From the NCBI GenBank assembly GCA_034359265.1, contig CP136891.1:11670501-11734500 (forward strand): a stretch of DNA of 64,000 nt. The letters run 5' to 3'. This DNA comes from Canna indica (lineage: Eukaryota; Streptophyta; Magnoliopsida; Zingiberales; Cannaceae). The notes under the pieces were generated by a model. It saw only the letters and a program-made list of their open reading frames with translations, did not search any database and had not been told where the DNA came from. Below, piece by piece: positions 37,320 to 49,440 of the stretch (the first letter of the stretch is position 1; each line of letters opens with the position of its first letter). A program made the translations under genes and the position numbers.

Positions 37320-38100
37320 GAAGAAGGAATTAATTCCTTCTCGCTCGGTGTTGAGAGCATCGTTGGAAGGGGTGACATCACTAGCTTCGGGAACGAACGC
37401 TGGTTATTGAACAAACTATCCACTCTTTTTTTCGATCTATATGATGCGCATGTGAACCAACGATTCTCGATCAAAGAGTTAATCAAACTACTTACTAAAC
37501 CTGGATTGGTGATTTGGAGACGACAGATAGTGCATGCAAGAGCCCTAGAACTAGCCAAACTCATCGACCAGCCCTCTTTCAAAGAGGAGGACTCGATCAG
37601 ATGGTCCAGATGGTCCAGATGGAGATGGACTAACACATGATTTTTCTCAATGGCATCAATATATCGCTGGCTGAAGGAATGTGGTATAAAGAACAAGGTC
37701 GTCAAATGCACATTCATATGCCCCCTAAAAATGCACATTCATATGTGGATCCTCCTCGAACAAAAGCTCGTTAGTTTTAGTTTTCCCTTGGAAGACACCT
37801 ATTGCTCCTTACGCAATCAGGACCCCGAAACCCTTTTGCACCTCTTTCGTGACTGCCAAAAAATATTGGAGGGATGGCAATCTTTCCTATCTCGCTGCGG
37901 AGCCACCACGAGCATGATGCCTCCTTGTTCTAGGAGGATTTTGTGAACAAAGATGGGTCGATTAGGGTTGGCTTCTACGGCATGCAAGAAACAAATACAT
38001 CTTTGAAAATCGGGCAACTACAATCACTAGTATCATGCGCTCTGCTGAATCTTTCTTGATAAGGTTGTCCTAATTGTAACGGCGGGCTACTTGCGTGGTT
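37320..38100 (+). pseudogene. LINE fragment (reverse-transcriptase C-terminal and zinc-binding region)
   Basis: Plus-strand readings give, in order, GDITSFGNERWLLNKLSTLF (about 37370), NQRFSIKELI, CSLRNQDPETLLHLFRDC (about 37800-37860) and RHARNKYIFENRATTITS (about 37975). These are the landmarks of the region after RT in plant LINE ORF2. They lie in different frames with stops, so it is a decayed 5'-truncated copy. Confidence 0.7.
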
Positions 38101-38444
38101 GTACCTTCGATATTTCCCTCTCACACTTGTCATTCTCTTGTCTCCCCCCAGAGACGGTTTACAATCTTTTCTGTATTTTCAATTTTACATTTTTGAAATG
38201 AATTTGTATGGCGTTCTAGTCTCGCTCTTCCTTAAAAAACAAAAAAAACAAACAAACTATGTACCCAACTCTTCTATTATAGCCAATCACCAAACAACAT
38301 GTGGCGTTGAGCTGGTTCATTTCTCGACCAATCATAAAGGTGCTTTCTCGTCTAGGAGCAGCGATCAAAGTAGCTACCCGATCACTCTCTAAAATTAATC
38401 AACGTATTGGATGGTGTGCCTTGGCCATTTTTTCAACAAGAAAA

Positions 38445-38805
38445 CTAGATAGGATGAGTACTGCTCCTAGCTATTCTATTCTTGGTGATGACCTGCTTCT
38501 TCTTATTTTGCCAAACACAATCATCTTTCCTTTGCATTGCATCTCCCAACAGAGAAGTAAATTGAGCGTTGCTGATCATACCACCACTGGCACCCTCCAA
38601 AGCGTACTCGGAAGGAAAACTTTCTACTTGCAACTGCATTTTCTTCCTCTGCTGCATAGTATTACCTCGATTCTAAACAAAAGGAAAACTGTGTACTTGC
38701 AATTGCTTATTCTGGCTCTTTTGACGCATAGCGTTATCTTGATTCTGAACTAAAGGAGAACTTTGTGCTTGCATTTGCATACTTTGGCTCTCTTGCTGTG
38801 AAATA
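38445..38805 (-). pseudogene. Cut-off C-terminal coding remnant of the EIN3-like gene
   Basis: Beyond the stop at 38806 the same Gln-rich repeat goes on in another frame ([26 protein letters not shown]). It is stopped by one TAG at 38673-38675 where the repeat predicts a CAG Gln codon. It then reads open as EYALEGASGGMISNAQF to a TAG at 38445. The shift arises in one repeat unit near 38825, which is about 14 nt shorter than its neighbours. Coding sense kept downstream suggests a recent loss, or an assembly error. Confidence 0.7.
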
Positions 38806-39050
38806 TTACCTTGATTCTGAACAAAAGTAAAACGGCATATTATGGCTTTGCTCTGCAACATTACCTTGATTCTGAACAGAAGGAGCACTTTGCACTTGCA
38901 ATTTCATATCTTGGCTCTGTTGCTGCCTAACATTACCCTGATTATGATCAAAAGGAAAACTTTGTACTTGGAATTGCATATTCTGGTTCTGCTGCTGGGT
39001 AATATTACCTGGATTCTCAACCCTAACATTGCCCTGATTCCGAAGCATAC
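38590..39050 (-). repeat. Coding minisatellite in the EIN3-like tail
   Basis: About six imperfect units of 60-75 bp encode QNQGNxxQQQSQxMxLQVQS-type repeats. Units differ in length, and one carries the frame-breaking deletion. Confidence 0.8.
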
Positions 39051-40749
39051 CATTGCCACTAACATCTAAAAAGCAATCAGTTCCAGGATTAGCATTCTGT
39101 CCAAAAGGACCAAAACAGCGCACAAGATTTTGATTCATGGAGACTGCAGACTGAATACCCTGATTCAATGCAACTGTCTGCTGAACATGATTCACCTGCT
39201 GATTAAAATTATTTATAGGAGTTTGCTGAACCAGATTCGAAGTGGAAGCTACCTGAAGATTTTGATCCATAGAGACTGATGACTGAATACCCTCATTCGA
39301 TGCAACTGGTTGCTGAACTTGAACATGATTCACCTGCTGATTAAAATTATTTATAGGGGTTTGCTGAACCAGATTAGAAGTAGAAGCCACCTGAAGCAAG
39401 TTAGGGTTCATCTGCGCCTGCAAGTACTGTGGCTGATAACAGTTGCTAATTTCGACCTGGTTGGAGAAGTTTCTGTGGGCAGCGACAAAATTGACATCAT
39501 ATAAATTCAACAGCTCGCCTATCAACTGCTGACCACCGGCGGAATCTTCATAACGCTGAAGAGTACCCGTTATTCCCTTGCCGCGATATATGCACTGGGT
39601 GTGGTGAAGAGCTCTCATGCCTCGATCGTGAAAGCCGAATCGCCGATCATGGTGGATGCAGAGCGGATGATCGCAAGTGAAGACCTCCTGCACCTGATTC
39701 AGGATACTTGTCGCTTCCGGCCTCTTGTAAGGAGACACGGATTCGTCATTGCGAGAGAGGTTGCCCTCAGTACAAGCCTTGTTCTTTGATAGACTGAAAC
39801 AGTTTGGTTCTTCATCGACGTCGTAATCGCTGATGGTGATCGATACTGGGGAAGGACCAGGAAGCACTTCGCCGTGGATTCTGCTCTCTTGATCGATCAC
39901 CGAGTTCCAAAGCATGCTCTCCCGTGCGCTCATCTTCTCCTGAAGGCACTTGGAGCACCTGACGAGCCGCCTCACCTTGTCTAAGTCCGGCGCCATGTGC
40001 TTGACGACCGCCAACAGCACGCTCGCCTTCCACACCTTCTTGAGATCATGGGGCTTCCGGTACGGCGGCACCCCGTACTCCAATAGGAAGTCGAGCTGCG
40101 GCCACCACTCCTCGCGCCCGGTCGGCCACCACGACGGCGCGACGCCCCTCTCCAGCGGAAACTTTCGCTGGGGCGGACTGCAGTGCTGTATCAGGGCGGA
40201 GAGCAACGAGGCCAGCGTCGTGTCCTGCAACTCCATCAGCGTTTTGGGAACCGGGACCGCGGCCGCATCGAGCACGGCGCCGGCCTGCGGGTGTTTGAGC
40301 CGGTACTTGTGCAGCGCGGCCGGGCCGTTGCGCTCGAACCGGACCTTCTCCTTCCACCAGGCTCGGAGGCTGTCGGAGGCGCCGCTCATCGGCTTGCCCT
40401 TGTCGGGGATGATGCCGTAGACGAAGCCCTGCGCGTTGCAGACCTCGGTGAGTTTGACCATGTACCGGAGGACGCCGTCCTGGGCGCGGGCCATCTTCTT
40501 CTTCCGGGACTGCTCGTCCAGGTGGTCCTGCGGCGACTTGTGCGTCTTGTTGAGTCGCTTGTCTTTGATCCGCTTCAGGCGATCTTTGAGGTTCCATATC
40601 TTGGTTTCAATCTCGACGACGTCGATCTCGTCGTCTTCGTCGTCGTTGTCTTCGTCCTTGTGGAGGATGTCTTCTGGCATGGCAGGAGGAAGAGCGAGAG
40701 CGACATTTGAAGTGAAGAAGTCGGCATCGACGTCAAGTTCTTCGTCCAT
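38806..40749 (-). CDS. EIL: EIN3-like (EIL) transcription factor, tail truncated by frameshift
   Basis: Single open exon of 647 codons, as usual for EIN3/EIL genes. An acidic N terminus ([17 protein letters not shown]) precedes a basic stretch, then the family DNA-binding core: [112 protein letters not shown] and [16 protein letters not shown]3/EIL proteins act in the nucleus on ethylene (or sulfur) response promoters. A second conserved block, [20 protein letters not shown], has Cys/His spacing seen in EIN3 proteins. Differences from canonical EIN3 (for example RCSKCLQ for RQSKCLQ) suggest a divergent paralogue. The tail has two near-identical blocks around [18 protein letters not shown], and the end [13 protein letters not shown] is a frameshift product. 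GC-rich 5' half. Confidence 0.9.
   Translation of the reverse strand: MDEELDVDADFFTSNVALALPPAMPEDILHKDEDNDDEDDEIDVVEIETKIWNLKDRLKRIKDKRLNKTHKSPQDHLDEQSRKKKMARAQDGVLRYMVKLTEVCNAQGFVYGIIPDKGKPMSGASDSLRAWWKEKVRFERNGPAALHKYRLKHPQAGAVLDAAAVPVPKTLMELQDTTLASLLSALIQHCSPPQRKFPLERGVAPSWWPTGREEWWPQLDFLLEYGVPPYRKPHDLKKVWKASVLLAVVKHMAPDLDKVRRLVRCSKCLQEKMSARESMLWNSVIDQESRIHGEVLPGPSPVSITISDYDVDEEPNCFSLSKNKACTEGNLSRNDESVSPYKRPEATSILNQVQEVFTCDHPLCIHHDRRFGFHDRGMRALHHTQCIYRGKGITGTLQRYEDSAGGQQLIGELLNLYDVNFVAAHRNFSNQVEISNCYQPQYLQAQMNPNLLQVASTSNLVQQTPINNFNQQVNHVQVQQPVASNEGIQSSVSMDQNLQVASTSNLVQQTPINNFNQQVNHVQQTVALNQGIQSAVSMNQNLVRCFGPFGQNANPGTDCFLDVSGNGMLRNQGNVRVENPGNITQQQNQNMQFQVQSFPFDHNQGNVRQQQSQDMKLQVQSAPSVQNQGNVAEQSHNMPFYFCSESR
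39128..39395 (-). repeat. Tandem duplication of about 132 bp inside EIL coding sequence
   Basis: Two adjacent in-frame copies encode [19 protein letters not shown] followed by a short Val/Gln/Asn stretch, with only a few differences, implying a fairly recent duplication. Confidence 0.8.
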
Positions 40750-40785
40750 GGCTGATGATAAATTGACAACGCAAAGATGAGAGGT

Positions 40786-40805
40786 TTTTATATATATATA
40801 TATAA
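40786..40805. repeat. TA microsatellite at the EIL promoter
   Basis: TATATATATATATATA run about 40-55 nt upstream of the EIL start codon. It could serve as a TATA element, but the run is too long to place one. Confidence 0.6.
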
Positions 40806-41699
40806 TTATATTTTGGTCCTCACTCCGTCTGGTCCCTCATTTTTTTTAACTTTCAATTTAATTCCTCAAATTTTTTGGTTTTTTTTTATCCCTCCCTTAA
40901 CTTTTAAGGTTAAATATCAACGATAAAATACTGTCGTAGACTAAGGAGTGATCAAACCGTATAAATAAGGTATTTTAAAAAATTAGATAAAAATATATAT
41001 ATTAATAATCTAAAATATAACCATATATATTTTTAATAATTTAAAGCATAATAATATATAATTATATTTTTTATTATTAATATATATATTTTTTCATCCA
41101 ATCTCTTAAAATATTTTTTTTTTTTTTTTCTGTTTGGTCACTCTTTAATTCATATCAATATTTCATGTTGGCACTTAATATCAAAAGTTAATCGAGGAAC
41201 TAAATGAAAATGAAAATAATTTTTGATGGACTAAATTAAAAGTTTTTAAAAATAAAAGATCAAACGAAAAAAAATTATATTTGTGAAATCAAAAATATAA
41301 TTAAGTTATATATATACACGTAATTTCACCAAAATAATAATAAAACCGAATAATCTCATGTAATTAATTCAACAGACAGCTTGAAGCTAAATAATAAATT
41401 GAAATCTAGCTAGCACTGTATAAGTATTAATATCATGCAATATTTGCATACTTTATGAAAGGCATAAATGTATAATTACGAGACAAATTAAAGTTCTCTA
41501 GAAAATTATGCCACGCTTGGGACCTGGTTGTCCATCTTAAATTATAATTAAACAAACAAATTAATCGACCATTTAGGCATTAATGTTTGATCATGCAAAC
41601 AATAGCGGGAATATGTGGAGCATTAAAGTCGTGCGAAGACAGCTATGCATACTTTCTGGACCGTTTGACTAAGATCAATATGGTTATAAAATACTTTTA
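40806..41699. other. Intergenic, AT-rich
   Basis: Nothing recognised on either strand. Confidence 0.4.
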
Positions 41700-42690
41700 A
41701 TATTTTTTTTACCAATATTAAAATATTTTTAACGTTCTCTTAATCAAAAATATTCTTACGAAATAGATTGGTACATAAATGACCTTATTGATTAATGATG
41801 TTAATGAAGTGATAAAAGAGTTGACGTGGTTGATAACTAGACTCATGATTTGGACACGTGGCGCACATGCAAATTAAAATTTATCATGTCCTAAACGTCA
41901 ACAAGGGGTCTCACCACTAATATTAAAGGTACTAAAATATCCTTGACGTTTTTATTATGGTACTAAAATATTCTTGACGTTTTCACCAGAATACTAAAAT
42001 GCTCTTGATGTTTTTTACCAAGGTACTAATTAAAATATCCTCATCGTTTGTTTCGAAGCTAAAATGCTCCTGAAAATACTAAAAATGATACAAAAACACC
42101 CCTAATCGTCTTGAATATACACTACAAACTCATCATCCCAAAACATCGATTCAAGCAATCAAAGAAGTTGACAATCTGCTTTTAAGCAACTATAATACTT
42201 CTGTAGATATAGGAAGATGGCTATTTTATTAGAATCTTGGACTGATCTAAAATTCAGGCATGATTGTATCTCATAGTTATCTGATTTTTAGGTGAGATAT
42301 AATTTTTTTATTTTTTATTTTTTATTATGTTGGATTGATCTAAATATTGGATGATTATTTTGTTGTGAGAATGACATAATTAATTACAGTAAAAATGCAG
42401 TTGTAAAATTGCAGCAAAGTTACAAAAACAAAATGCAGCAAAATAGCAGATGAAAATTGCACTAAAAATTTGGCAACAAAATCAAAAACTCGATTATGCA
42501 TGATTCTAATCACGGACTTGAATCTAGTTGTGTTCAAGTTATCAGTCTCAAACATCAAGTCACATCAACTATGTTATCCCTCCGTTAATATCATTAATCA
42601 ATAGGATCATTTATGTACTGATTCCATTACGTAAGAGATATTTTTATTATTAAAAAAAATGTTAGAGATATTTTAGTAATTTTTTTCCTT
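41700..42690. mobile_element. Foldback element with internal tandem repeats
   Basis: The left arm, about 41705-41815 (GTACATAAATGACCTTATTG, ATTAATGATGTTAA), is complementary to about 42575-42685 (CAATAGGATCATTTATGTAC). Inside, 41925-42080 holds about five degenerate units around CTAAAATATCCTTGACGTTT. No coding capacity, no duplication identified. Confidence 0.6.
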
Positions 42691-43176
42691 AAATAAAATA
42701 AGGAGAAAATAAATATTTTATTATTTGGTTTATAATGAAAATAGATTAGAAAAGACAAGTAATAGCAATCTATATATTCTATTTAAATAATGTATTATTT
42801 CATCCTTTTATTAATAAATATATATCTCCTATATATGTAGATAATTTCATTATATTTCTATTATTTTTTGAAAGTTCTTAACAAAAAGAAAGAAAATATA
42901 CACGTGTTTTTGGTTTTGGGACAATAAACAAAATTTTCTTGAAAGGAAAGTGAGGAAGAAAGTAGGCAATGATATCCATTTTTAGAAATAAGTTATGGAT
43001 TAATTAATTAAATGTTATTTATATCATTTTTTTCTTTTTAGAAACTTTTTTTACTGCCAAGTTGGGTAATTCTATGCTTAGATGTTTATCCAATTGAATC
43101 TATTGCAAATTTGTCATAAAAAAATATCGAGTCGCTTAATTTCAATAATACTTGTGTGATACTCACACACTACAAG
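42691..43176. other. Intergenic, AT-rich
   Basis: No gene or clear repeat seen. Confidence 0.4.
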
Positions 43177-44128
43177 AGCCGTGCATTTGGTTAACGAAAA
43201 TTATTTTGTATTTTTATTTTGAAGAAAACGAAAATAGTTTTCTATTTTTTATTTTTTATTTTGATATTTTTATTTTTTGAAACGCGTTTGGTTAACGAAA
43301 ATAAAATATATTTTTGTGAAATTGAAAACTGTAAAAACTTGTTTGGTTATACAAAATAGTATTAGTTTTCAGAGGTATTTTTCAGTTGAAAATCTGAAAA
43401 CTTATTTGGTTTATCAAAATAGTGAATTTGTTTTGAAATAATATATGTGTATATAATTTATGAATAATATTATAAATTAGATTATAAAATAATTTTAATA
43501 AGTTATTTAAATTGATAAAATTTTAAAGTTAAAAAATGTATTTATTATTTATGAATAATATTTAAATTAGATTATTTTTTTTCATAAATTAATTTTAAAT
43601 TAATAATATTTTAATATTAAAAATGTATACACGTGTAATATTATTTATTATTATATATAAATTATGAAGAATGAATGAAGTGTTGAAAAATTATTTTCAA
43701 TTTATTTATATACGTTTAATAAAGTGTTGAATTGAATTTATAATTTTTGATTAATTAGTTCAATTTGGTTAAGTCAAAATCTTCATGGCCATAAATTTGG
43801 TAAGTCATAATTCATATTCATTCTTACAACAACCACATATAATAGACAACACAAGAATATTTTGTGATATTCAAATAAATATTTATTTATTTCATGTAAT
43901 CCAAATTACAATAGTAGTCAAATAAATATCATACATATAACTGCGGAAATATATTCTTATAGTAAAAATTTAAATTACAATTTTAAATAGTTTATCCTCT
44001 AACTATATCAAAGCTTTTACGATAGTTTTCTTCAATTCAATTTAGTATAACATCCTCATAGTCATCCATGTTTATTTGTATGTTGAAAAGATGAGGTATT
44101 CTGCCATAATAAAATGTAGGACCATATG

Positions 44129-45106
44129 ATGACTACGAAGCACCAAATGGTAGTCGCCTCCCATTCAAAGCCCAACAAAAAAGTTTTTGCCCATAAACTT
44201 ATAAAAAATATTATTCCAAAATAAAAAAATGGTTCAACAAATAGCAACATGAGCAATAATTTTTTAAAACTGGAGACATGTACCGGAGTAGTAGCCCCTG
44301 AAAAATATGGAGATGTACAACATCAAAGATAATCACATCATATTTAACAGATCAGACCAATAACAGAAGCGGCAACAAAAAAAATAAATAACCACATCAG
44401 ATTTAACATATTTGACCAATATCAAAAGCTCAAAATAAGATCAGACTAATAACAGGAGCAACGACATTAGATGAAAAAAAGAAGCAAAGTATGAAAAAAA
44501 AAATTATGGACAAATATTGATTTAGGACTGTTAAAAGTTGCAAAACACCATTAGATGTTCGCTTTAAATAACTACCACTTATAGCAAACTAGAAATGAGC
44601 AACAATTCTGCATAATCAGTCCAACCACCAACCATCAAACCATATATAAATAAGCAATAACAGCCATCAACAATAGTCATCAACCATCAAACCATATAAA
44701 AATGAACAATAACAACCACAAACAACAACGATATAGAATTGAGCAATAACAGCCACCAACAACACCCATCAACAACAATGATGTAAAAATGACCTATAAC
44801 AGCCACCAACAACAATTATATAGAAATGAGCAATAACAACCACAAATACTAGCTCACTATATATCATCGTAAGATCCATATAAATGTTAGGCGATGAAGG
44901 AAATGCACACCATCATTAATTGATGATCGCCTCCAATTCATTGGTCACACAAGAAATGACATACCCATTATCTCATTGATAGAAATACAACCATAAATAC
45001 AATCATATAAGCATACACAAAATATACATAGTATTGGGCAATATTGATCTACGACATTATGAAGGAAAGTGCGCATACCCATTGATTGGGTATCGCCTCC
45101 ATTTCC
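44129..45106 (-). repeat. TE1 hairpin family (three copies)
   Basis: Copies at 45061-45106, 44895-44939 and (weaker) 44129-44166. On the minus strand they read GGAGGCGAT, an arm, a short loop, the complementary arm, then TGCGCACTTTCC-like sequence. Stem arms differ between copies but stay complementary (ACCCA/TGGGT, CATCA/TGATG). Confidence 0.75.
44585..44850. repeat. Degenerate tandem repeat in TE1
   Basis: Four or five imperfect units around ATGAGCAATAACAGCCACCA, with variable spacing. Confidence 0.6.
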
Positions 45107-45240
45107 TTTCCGATATGCCATCAACTAACACATGTGCAAGGAAGGAATCAAATGTCCAAGTCAAACATACATAGAGTTCAAATTCAAGTCAAATATACAC
45201 ACTGTTCAAATCCAAGTCAAATAATATCCAACATCCAGAT

Positions 45241-45625
45241 CTATTTATACATAAAAACTAGCATAATGACAACCACTAGTACTATCCCCTTGGTGACCAA
45301 AGCTTGAAGTTTGACTAATCCCTTGGCGACCAACTCTTGATGTTTATCTACTTTGACCACCAACATATTTAGGTCTCTTCTTAAATAATCTATTTCGCTA
45401 TTACGGTTGACTTCTTCTTCACCTTCATCTATAGGTGCGATGGGTGTAAACCATCGAAAAAACCCACATTCGGGAGTGTTCTGACTTCTAACACACAGCA
45501 TATAATCAGCCCAGATTATCTTTTGATTCATTGATCCTTACACCAGCTAGGTTGTCGCACGTACATCTTTTATTGACATATTTGATATATTTTCCATTAG
45601 TATTTTTTGAACTCGAAGCTGTCAT
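45241..45625 (-). pseudogene. TE1 GRF-type zinc-finger ORF, broken
   Basis: Starts MTASSSKNTNG at 45625, then KRCTCDN...INESKDNLG, a TGA stop where the TE2 copy has CGA (Arg), then LYAVC. After a one-base frame change it reads PECGFFRW, a Glu-rich linker and a hydrophobic C-terminal segment GIVLVVVIMLVFMYK. Order and spacing match the intact TE2 copy. Confidence 0.75.
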
Positions 45626-45762
45626 TCTAATTTAACAAAATTAATATTTTGCATTAGAATATATATTACACAAAACAAGTCAGGTTACACAAACTTAAAA
45701 GCAAAGTACAAAACATCATTAAGGTTACTAATATACAAGTTAGTTACATGCCCCATTCTAAT

Positions 45763-47103
45763 TCAATATCTATGTCTATTGGTCCAAAGTTGATATGCGA
45801 TCTCTTCCCGAATCGCATGCATCACATTTTGAGATGATTCACCGTCATATTGTTGTGAATATGATGAAGAAGGGTCTTGATCTTCATCGAAATTCAATTC
45901 AGCAGTACGCCATTCATCTATCAAGGAATTTGAATTCCGATACTTAATGATGAAGTTGTGTATGACACAACATGTTATTGACATATTACTTTGCCTTGAC
46001 AGTTTATAATTTGACATTTGCTTTAAAATGATGAATCGTGCCTTAAACAAACCAAAGCATCGTTCAATCACATTTCAAACAGATAAATGCATTTGGTTAA
46101 ATAATTCTCTTTTGGTAGACGACCCTCCCCGACCACGAAAATCTGAACGATGGTATCGTTCACCCCTATAAGGGGCCAAAAACCCCCTTACGTTGGGATA
46201 ACCCACATCGACAACGTAAAACTCATCTACATAAATAAGACATGATATTATTAGTATAAATTGTTATCCATTGAGCAAGATATACACTTATCAACTATGA
46301 TACCTTCATTTGGCATGGGAAAGTTTGAATCGGCTGAGTATATTGTATGGGAAAAAATTCGAGAGTCATTTGTCGTCCCCTCCCAACCGGCCTTAACATG
46401 TGTAAACATCATGTTATGTGCACATGTTGCCATCATTTTTTGCGTGGTTGTACCTTTCCGACCACGATATAAAACTTGTTTATCGGCGAGGACACATGCC
46501 AAAATATGGGTTCCATCGATAGCCTCGATGCAATTCTAAGAAAAAATTTATTAGTAAGGAAACCCAAATAAGTTCATACCTTAAAATAAGAAAACCCACT
46601 AAGCTCACCTTAAAATAAGAAAACCAGCGAGGATTCTCTTGTATCTCAGGTTGGACTTTACGGGGTTCTCGTGGCCGTATTAGTTGAGGGGCTAGACTCA
46701 AAATCGCACGTAGAACTTTCTTAAACCATGTGTGCACGATTTCAGTTAAGTGCTGATAGCGTTTCGCCACCATTCACACATGTTCATTATGGCAAATAGT
46801 GAATAAGAACATAGCTACCACTTCTTCAATATATATCCTTTGATTTTCCAACCCAACCCCCCTAAGCCGTTGGCATAGCCTTCTAAACAAGTCAGGCTCC
46901 ATCCGCAAACTTTCATAGCAACAGATGCGAGAGTTCATTAACTCTTGAGTATATTCCGCACCTGATAGTACAGATGTGCGTACAGGTCTTGGTGGTGATT
47001 GAGCGGCTTCAAAAAGTTCATCAAGTATAACCGCACCCGCGAGAATTATCCCAGCTCTAATAAGTGCATCTCTTACCTCATTGTTATCATCATTAGAACT
47101 CAT
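45763..47103 (-). pseudogene. TE1 Harbinger DDE transposase, broken
   Basis: Exons 46609-47103, 46304-46535 and 45763-46226 match the TE2 gene. Landmarks: RTSVLSGAEYTQELMNS, AIDGTHI (first D), YRGRKGTTTQ, WEGTTNDSRIF (second D), DEFYVVDVGYPNV and NVIERCFGLFKARF (E), typical of DDE_Tnp_4/HARBI1-like enzymes. In-frame stops: one after CHNEHV (about 46774) and one before NVIERCFG. DNA cutting and pasting is the family role; this copy cannot make full protein. Confidence 0.88.
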
Positions 47104-47227
47104 TCTGAATTTAAAGTAAACTGAAATAACAAACTGAAATAACAAACTGAAATAGCAAACTGAAATAACAAACAACAAGTTATAATAACATAGAAGGAAC
47201 AAATTGAGATAACAAACGACAAGTTAT

Positions 47228-47540
47228 AATATCGTAGAAGGAACAAACTGAGATAACAAACTGAATAGTAAATAGCAAACAGAACAGTAAATAGCAAACA
47301 ACAAGTAGTAACAAACTGAGATAGCAAACTGAACAGTAAATAGCAAACAACAAGTAGTAACAAATTGAGATAGCAAACTGAACAGTATATAGCAAACAAC
47401 AAGTATTAACAAACTGAGATAGCAAACTAAACAGTAAATAGCAAACAAGAAGTAGTAACAAACTGAGATAGCAAACTGAACAGTAAATAACAAACCGAAC
47501 AGTAGGAACAAACTGAAATAGCATAGAAGGAACAGTAGGC
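47228..47540. repeat. Minisatellite between ORF1 and transposase of TE1
   Basis: Six or more units of about 51 bp around AACTGAGATAGCAAACTGAA. Absent at the corresponding place in TE2. Confidence 0.8.
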
Positions 47541-47683
47541 AAACTACTCAAACAACACTTAATGAAAGAAAGTTCAAGTTATGTTAAAGCAACATACTCA
47601 AAGCAAACTACAAGTTTAAGTACAACCCCGCATAGTTGAGCATTTAGTACAACCCCACATTATGAGTATTTAAGTTGAAAATA

Positions 47684-48681
47684 TTACATAAAATTGGTGC
47701 TATATATTCCCACACACCACGCTGCAGCACCTTCATCGTCCAAAGCTACAACGAAACTGCGAGCATCAGCATTTTTTATTAAAAAGTTTATAACATGATT
47801 GTTAACATGAGCATCTAGGCCAAAACTCTGCAGCCTTGAAACACATGATGCGGGTGACTCGAGCACTACTTGAGGAGGACTAGTGGCACTTGTGTCCTTA
47901 ACTGTGATTCCACCCAATTTATCTATTAGTGCAGCTGCAGCAGATATTGCTTGGGCCAAAAATTGAGACGAAATACCTCTTTTCCTCGATTGATGTCCAC
48001 TATATAACCCCGATGAAATGTTAGGGGAGAGCCTACGCAAAAGGGGTTATGGATCACCACTTGAATCTGTCCCATCATTCTCATGTGCTCTCAATGATCA
48101 TTTCCCTCGACCTATATCTCTAAACTCATTCTCAACCCGACGCTCCTCGTCTGAGTTCAATGGTGCTTGAGAAGAGGAACGAGCTAAGTCGCCCGTTGCG
48201 GACTGATTAGCAAATGCTAATTCCATCAGGTCATAAAACTTAGGTGGATCATTTTTTAACATTTTGAATGAATCTCCAAGAGTCTGCGAACCAACAAATT
48301 TTTATTTGTACATTGTCGTCATAAGACTCATTACAAGGAAAACTACTAATAAAAAATGACATATCGAAGACCGATTCCAAACAATTTCATCGGCTTCAAT
48401 AATATTTGTGTCAGGATTCCAAGTTACTCCAGTATGCTTAATTAACTCTTTGAAAGATCGATAAATTCTATGAAGACGATATTTTTTTTGTCCACACTTA
48501 TCAAATCCAAATTTGCCCCCAAACTTTCCGCCAACTTATCACTAATCCTCTCCCAACTTTTCTTATCATAGTTGGTGGTATCACGTTGCCTTGTGTACTC
48601 TGCCAAAATTTTCAAAAATTCTTCAGTGATAGTCTAGGCCCACTCAGCCACATTTTCTCTTGGTTTGTGGTGGCCACCCAT
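47684..48681 (-). pseudogene. TE1 ORF1 (Myb/SANT-like DNA-binding protein), broken
   Basis: Starts MGGHHKPRENVAEWA, then an in-frame TAG, then TITEEFLKILAEYTRQRDTT and SWERISDKLAESLG. TGVTWNPDT, a likely intron near 48290-48370, NQSATGDLARSS and a C-terminal block ending VVALDDEGAAAW follow. Block order matches TE2 ORF1. ORF1 proteins of PIF/Harbinger elements bind element DNA and help the transposase enter the nucleus. Confidence 0.75.
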
Positions 48682-48779
48682 GTTCAACTAGAACAAGAAT
48701 ATGAAACTAAAAATATCATACTAAACATGTTGCAATTTCATAGGATAGAACTATTCATAACTAGAACAGAACATCATAC

Positions 48780-49440
48780 TAAACTACAAATATGAAACTG
48801 ATAAAATATCATACTAAACTGAACAACATACTATATCATACTAAACATGTTGCAATTCCATAGGACAAAACTATTTCATAACTAGAACAGAACAACTTAT
48901 ATTTGTAAGACAGAACCATAGATATAAACTGATCTAACTGATAAATATCAGTATGCTTACAAAAAAAACATAGACTTACTTATTAGATTTCTAAACTGAT
49001 TTAAACATAAACATAGTATAATATCAGTTTGAAAAAAAACATAGACAAGCTTATTAGATATCATAACTGATAAAAACTGATAACCAGAATAGAACAGAAC
49101 ATAGTAAAAAAATATCAGCATGCTTACAAACGAAACACATATATAAACTGATCTAAACATAGTTAACAAAAAATATAAACTAATCTAAATGATAACCTGA
49201 TAACAAATATCATACTAACAAAAACATAGATCTGTAAAAAAGACAGAACAATAGATCCGTATTAACTGAAACATAGATAAAAAATGAACAAGACAGAACC
49301 CACCATAGACCAAAATGAACAAGACAAAACCCATCATAAATCAAAATGAACAAGACAGAACCCACCATAGATCAAAATGAACAAAACAAAACCCACCATA
49401 GATCAAAATGAACAGGACAGAACAATACAAGAATAAAAAA
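48780..49440. repeat. Short-period repeats in the TE1 5' region
   Basis: Recurrent phrases such as ATATCATACTAAAC and, at 49270-49430, four units around AATGAACAAGACAGAACCCA. AT-rich filler upstream of ORF1. Confidence 0.55.

Noticed and set aside
37316..37738. 140-codon minus-strand ORF
   Set aside because: Antisense to the LINE fragment, whose plus-strand reading carries the RT-tail landmarks.
39812..40780. Long ORFs antisense or out of frame over the EIL gene (up to 183 codons)
   Set aside because: Overlap the GC-rich EIN3-like domain and match no family; composition is that of a shifted frame.
47100..47551. Overlapping minus-strand ORFs of 95-123 codons rich in Cys, Tyr, Leu
   Set aside because: All are frames through the 51-bp minisatellite of TE1.
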